A stretch of 6,656 nt of DNA from CAYRYU01 sp964428355 (GTDB lineage Bacteria; Muiribacteriota; Ozemobacteria; Ozemobacterales; Ozemobacteraceae): positions 1 to 6,656 of the forward strand of contig CAYRYU010000189.1 in assembly GCA_964428355.1 (NCBI GenBank), read 5' to 3'. Made by a program: the position numbers and the translations under genes. The notes under the pieces are model-generated. The model did no database searches. It was not told the DNA's origin and worked only from the letters and a program-made list of their open reading frames with translations. Shown here one piece after another: positions 5,847 through 6,656 of this stretch (its first letter is position 1; each line of letters begins with the position of its first letter).

Positions 5847-6656
5847 TCAGCCGTGAACGGCTTCCCCGCAAGCTCCTGCGACTCCTTCGAAAAACGCCTC
5901 CGAAAGGGTGGGATGGGGATGAATGACTTTCAGGAACTCCGAGAGGTCGATTTTCATTGCCTCGAGGATCGTCGGCTCCAAGATCAGGTTGCTGGCTTCG
6001 GGACCCCAGATCACGGCTCCCAGGAGTTTTCCGTCGGTTCCACGGAGAACCTTGACCTGCCCGTCACTATCTCCGGAGGCAAGGGCCTTCCCGTTTGCGG
6101 AAAACAGGAAACGTCCCGTGGTGAACTCTTTTCCGGCGGCTTTCGCTTCTTCTTCCGACATTCCCACCCAGGCAATCTCGGGGTAGGTGTAGACGCATGA
6201 TGGGACCGCGGAGTAGTCGGGATTCACTGCCTGCCCCATGAACCGTTTTGCCAGGATCATGGCATCGTAGGTGGCCTTGTGAGCAAGCATCGGACCCCGG
6301 ACCAGATCGCCAATGGCAAAAATTCCGGGAAGGGAGGTTTCGAGACCTTCAGAAACCTGAACCTGGTTTCCTGAAAGAGTCGGTTTTGGGCCGTTTTCCA
6401 CGGTGAACGAAAGATTGGGTTTCCGCCCCGCGGCGACCAACCCCTTTTCGAATGTCCGTTTTTGTCCGCCGATGGTTGCGCAGATCCGTCCTTGTTCGAT
6501 GGTGAGGCTCTCGACCTTGGTTCCGGCGAGGATATCGAGACCCGCTTTCTTGAAAACGGGCATCAGTCGCTTGGCGGTGGTGGAATCGAGACCCGGAAGA
6601 ATCTGGGGCATCATTTCCACGACCGTGACCTTGGACCCGAATTCGGCGAAAACCTG
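5847..6656 (-). CDS. lpd: Dihydrolipoamide dehydrogenase (E3), C-terminal part; start outside window
   Basis: FAD enzyme that reoxidises dihydrolipoamide with NAD+ in the pyruvate and 2-oxoglutarate dehydrogenase complexes or the glycine cleavage system. The visible 269 residues run from QVFAEFGSKVTVVEMMPQIL, which follows the GGGYIG NAD-binding loop in complete proteins, to ...EAVHG. The GTG at 6620 is an internal Val. Visible motifs are AAGRKPN; the second FAD-contact segment IFAIGDLVRGPMLAHKA; the dimerisation domain start PSCVYTYPEIAWVGMSEEEAK; GAVIWGPEASNLI; and the active-site IHPHPTLSE, carrying the His-Glu pair that acts on the redox disulfide of the other subunit. The CxxxxC disulfide and first FAD loop lie beyond the window. 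It is followed by the homoserine dehydrogenase-like gene after nine bases, so they probably share a transcript whose promoter is upstream of the window. Nothing here shows which complex it serves. Confidence 0.93.
   Translation of the reverse strand, partial: QVFAEFGSKVTVVEMMPQILPGLDSTTAKRLMPVFKKAGLDILAGTKVESLTIEQGRICATIGGQKRTFEKGLVAAGRKPNLSFTVENGPKPTLSGNQVQVSEGLETSLPGIFAIGDLVRGPMLAHKATYDAMILAKRFMGQAVNPDYSAVPSCVYTYPEIAWVGMSEEEAKAAGKEFTTGRFLFSANGKALASGDSDGQVKVLRGTDGKLLGAVIWGPEASNLILEPTILEAMKIDLSEFLKVIHPHPTLSEAFFEGVAGACGEAVHG

Noticed and set aside
1..6656. CRISPR array, tRNA, rRNA, insertion sequence or attachment site
   Set aside because: I found no regularly spaced repeats, tRNA-like cloverleaf, rRNA motifs, transposase sequence or terminal inverted repeats on either strand.

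Overview
The window comes from a Gram-negative (diderm) bacterium, because it encodes the outer-membrane LPS-assembly protein LptD. By eye it is moderately GC-rich. It is a draft, probably metagenomic, scaffold: exactly 100 N (2757-2856) interrupt lptD. I cannot assign a phylum from the sequence.

Left part (1-1350). An open frame at 1-96 (+) looks like the last 31 codons of an upstream gene. It ends in a hairpin with a T-run at 77-114. Converging on it is a small minus-strand gene (122-415) for a 97-residue protein with a Cys/His cluster, preceded by a good ribosome-binding site and a plausible promoter. A divergent intergenic stretch follows (about 416-669). Then a plus-strand gene (670-1350) encodes a membrane-anchored protein whose periplasmic domain resembles the flagellar protein FliL, with an unusual Pro/Lys/Glu-rich C-terminal tail.

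Right part (1393-6656, all minus strand, read from right to left). Four genes are packed as an apparent operon: the C-terminal 269 residues of dihydrolipoamide dehydrogenase (lpd, start outside the window), 9 nt, a homoserine dehydrogenase-like protein with a C-terminal ACT domain, 52 nt, aspartate kinase, and, overlapping it by ATGA, lptD (split by the gap). The lptD and FliL-like genes converge at 1351-1392.

The most unusual content is the aspartate kinase / homoserine dehydrogenase-like pair. The kinase keeps its catalytic motifs, but its two regulatory ACT repeats are strongly divergent. Its partner aligns with homoserine dehydrogenase along most of its length. It has nevertheless lost the glycine-rich NAD(P) loop, the NGTTN segment and the acidic active-site residues, while keeping the reading frame, the GPGxG segment and the ACT domain. 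This looks like a maintained pseudoenzyme, and I infer that it may regulate the kinase. The operon also ties aspartate-family amino acid synthesis (which feeds diaminopimelate and peptidoglycan) to outer-membrane biogenesis.
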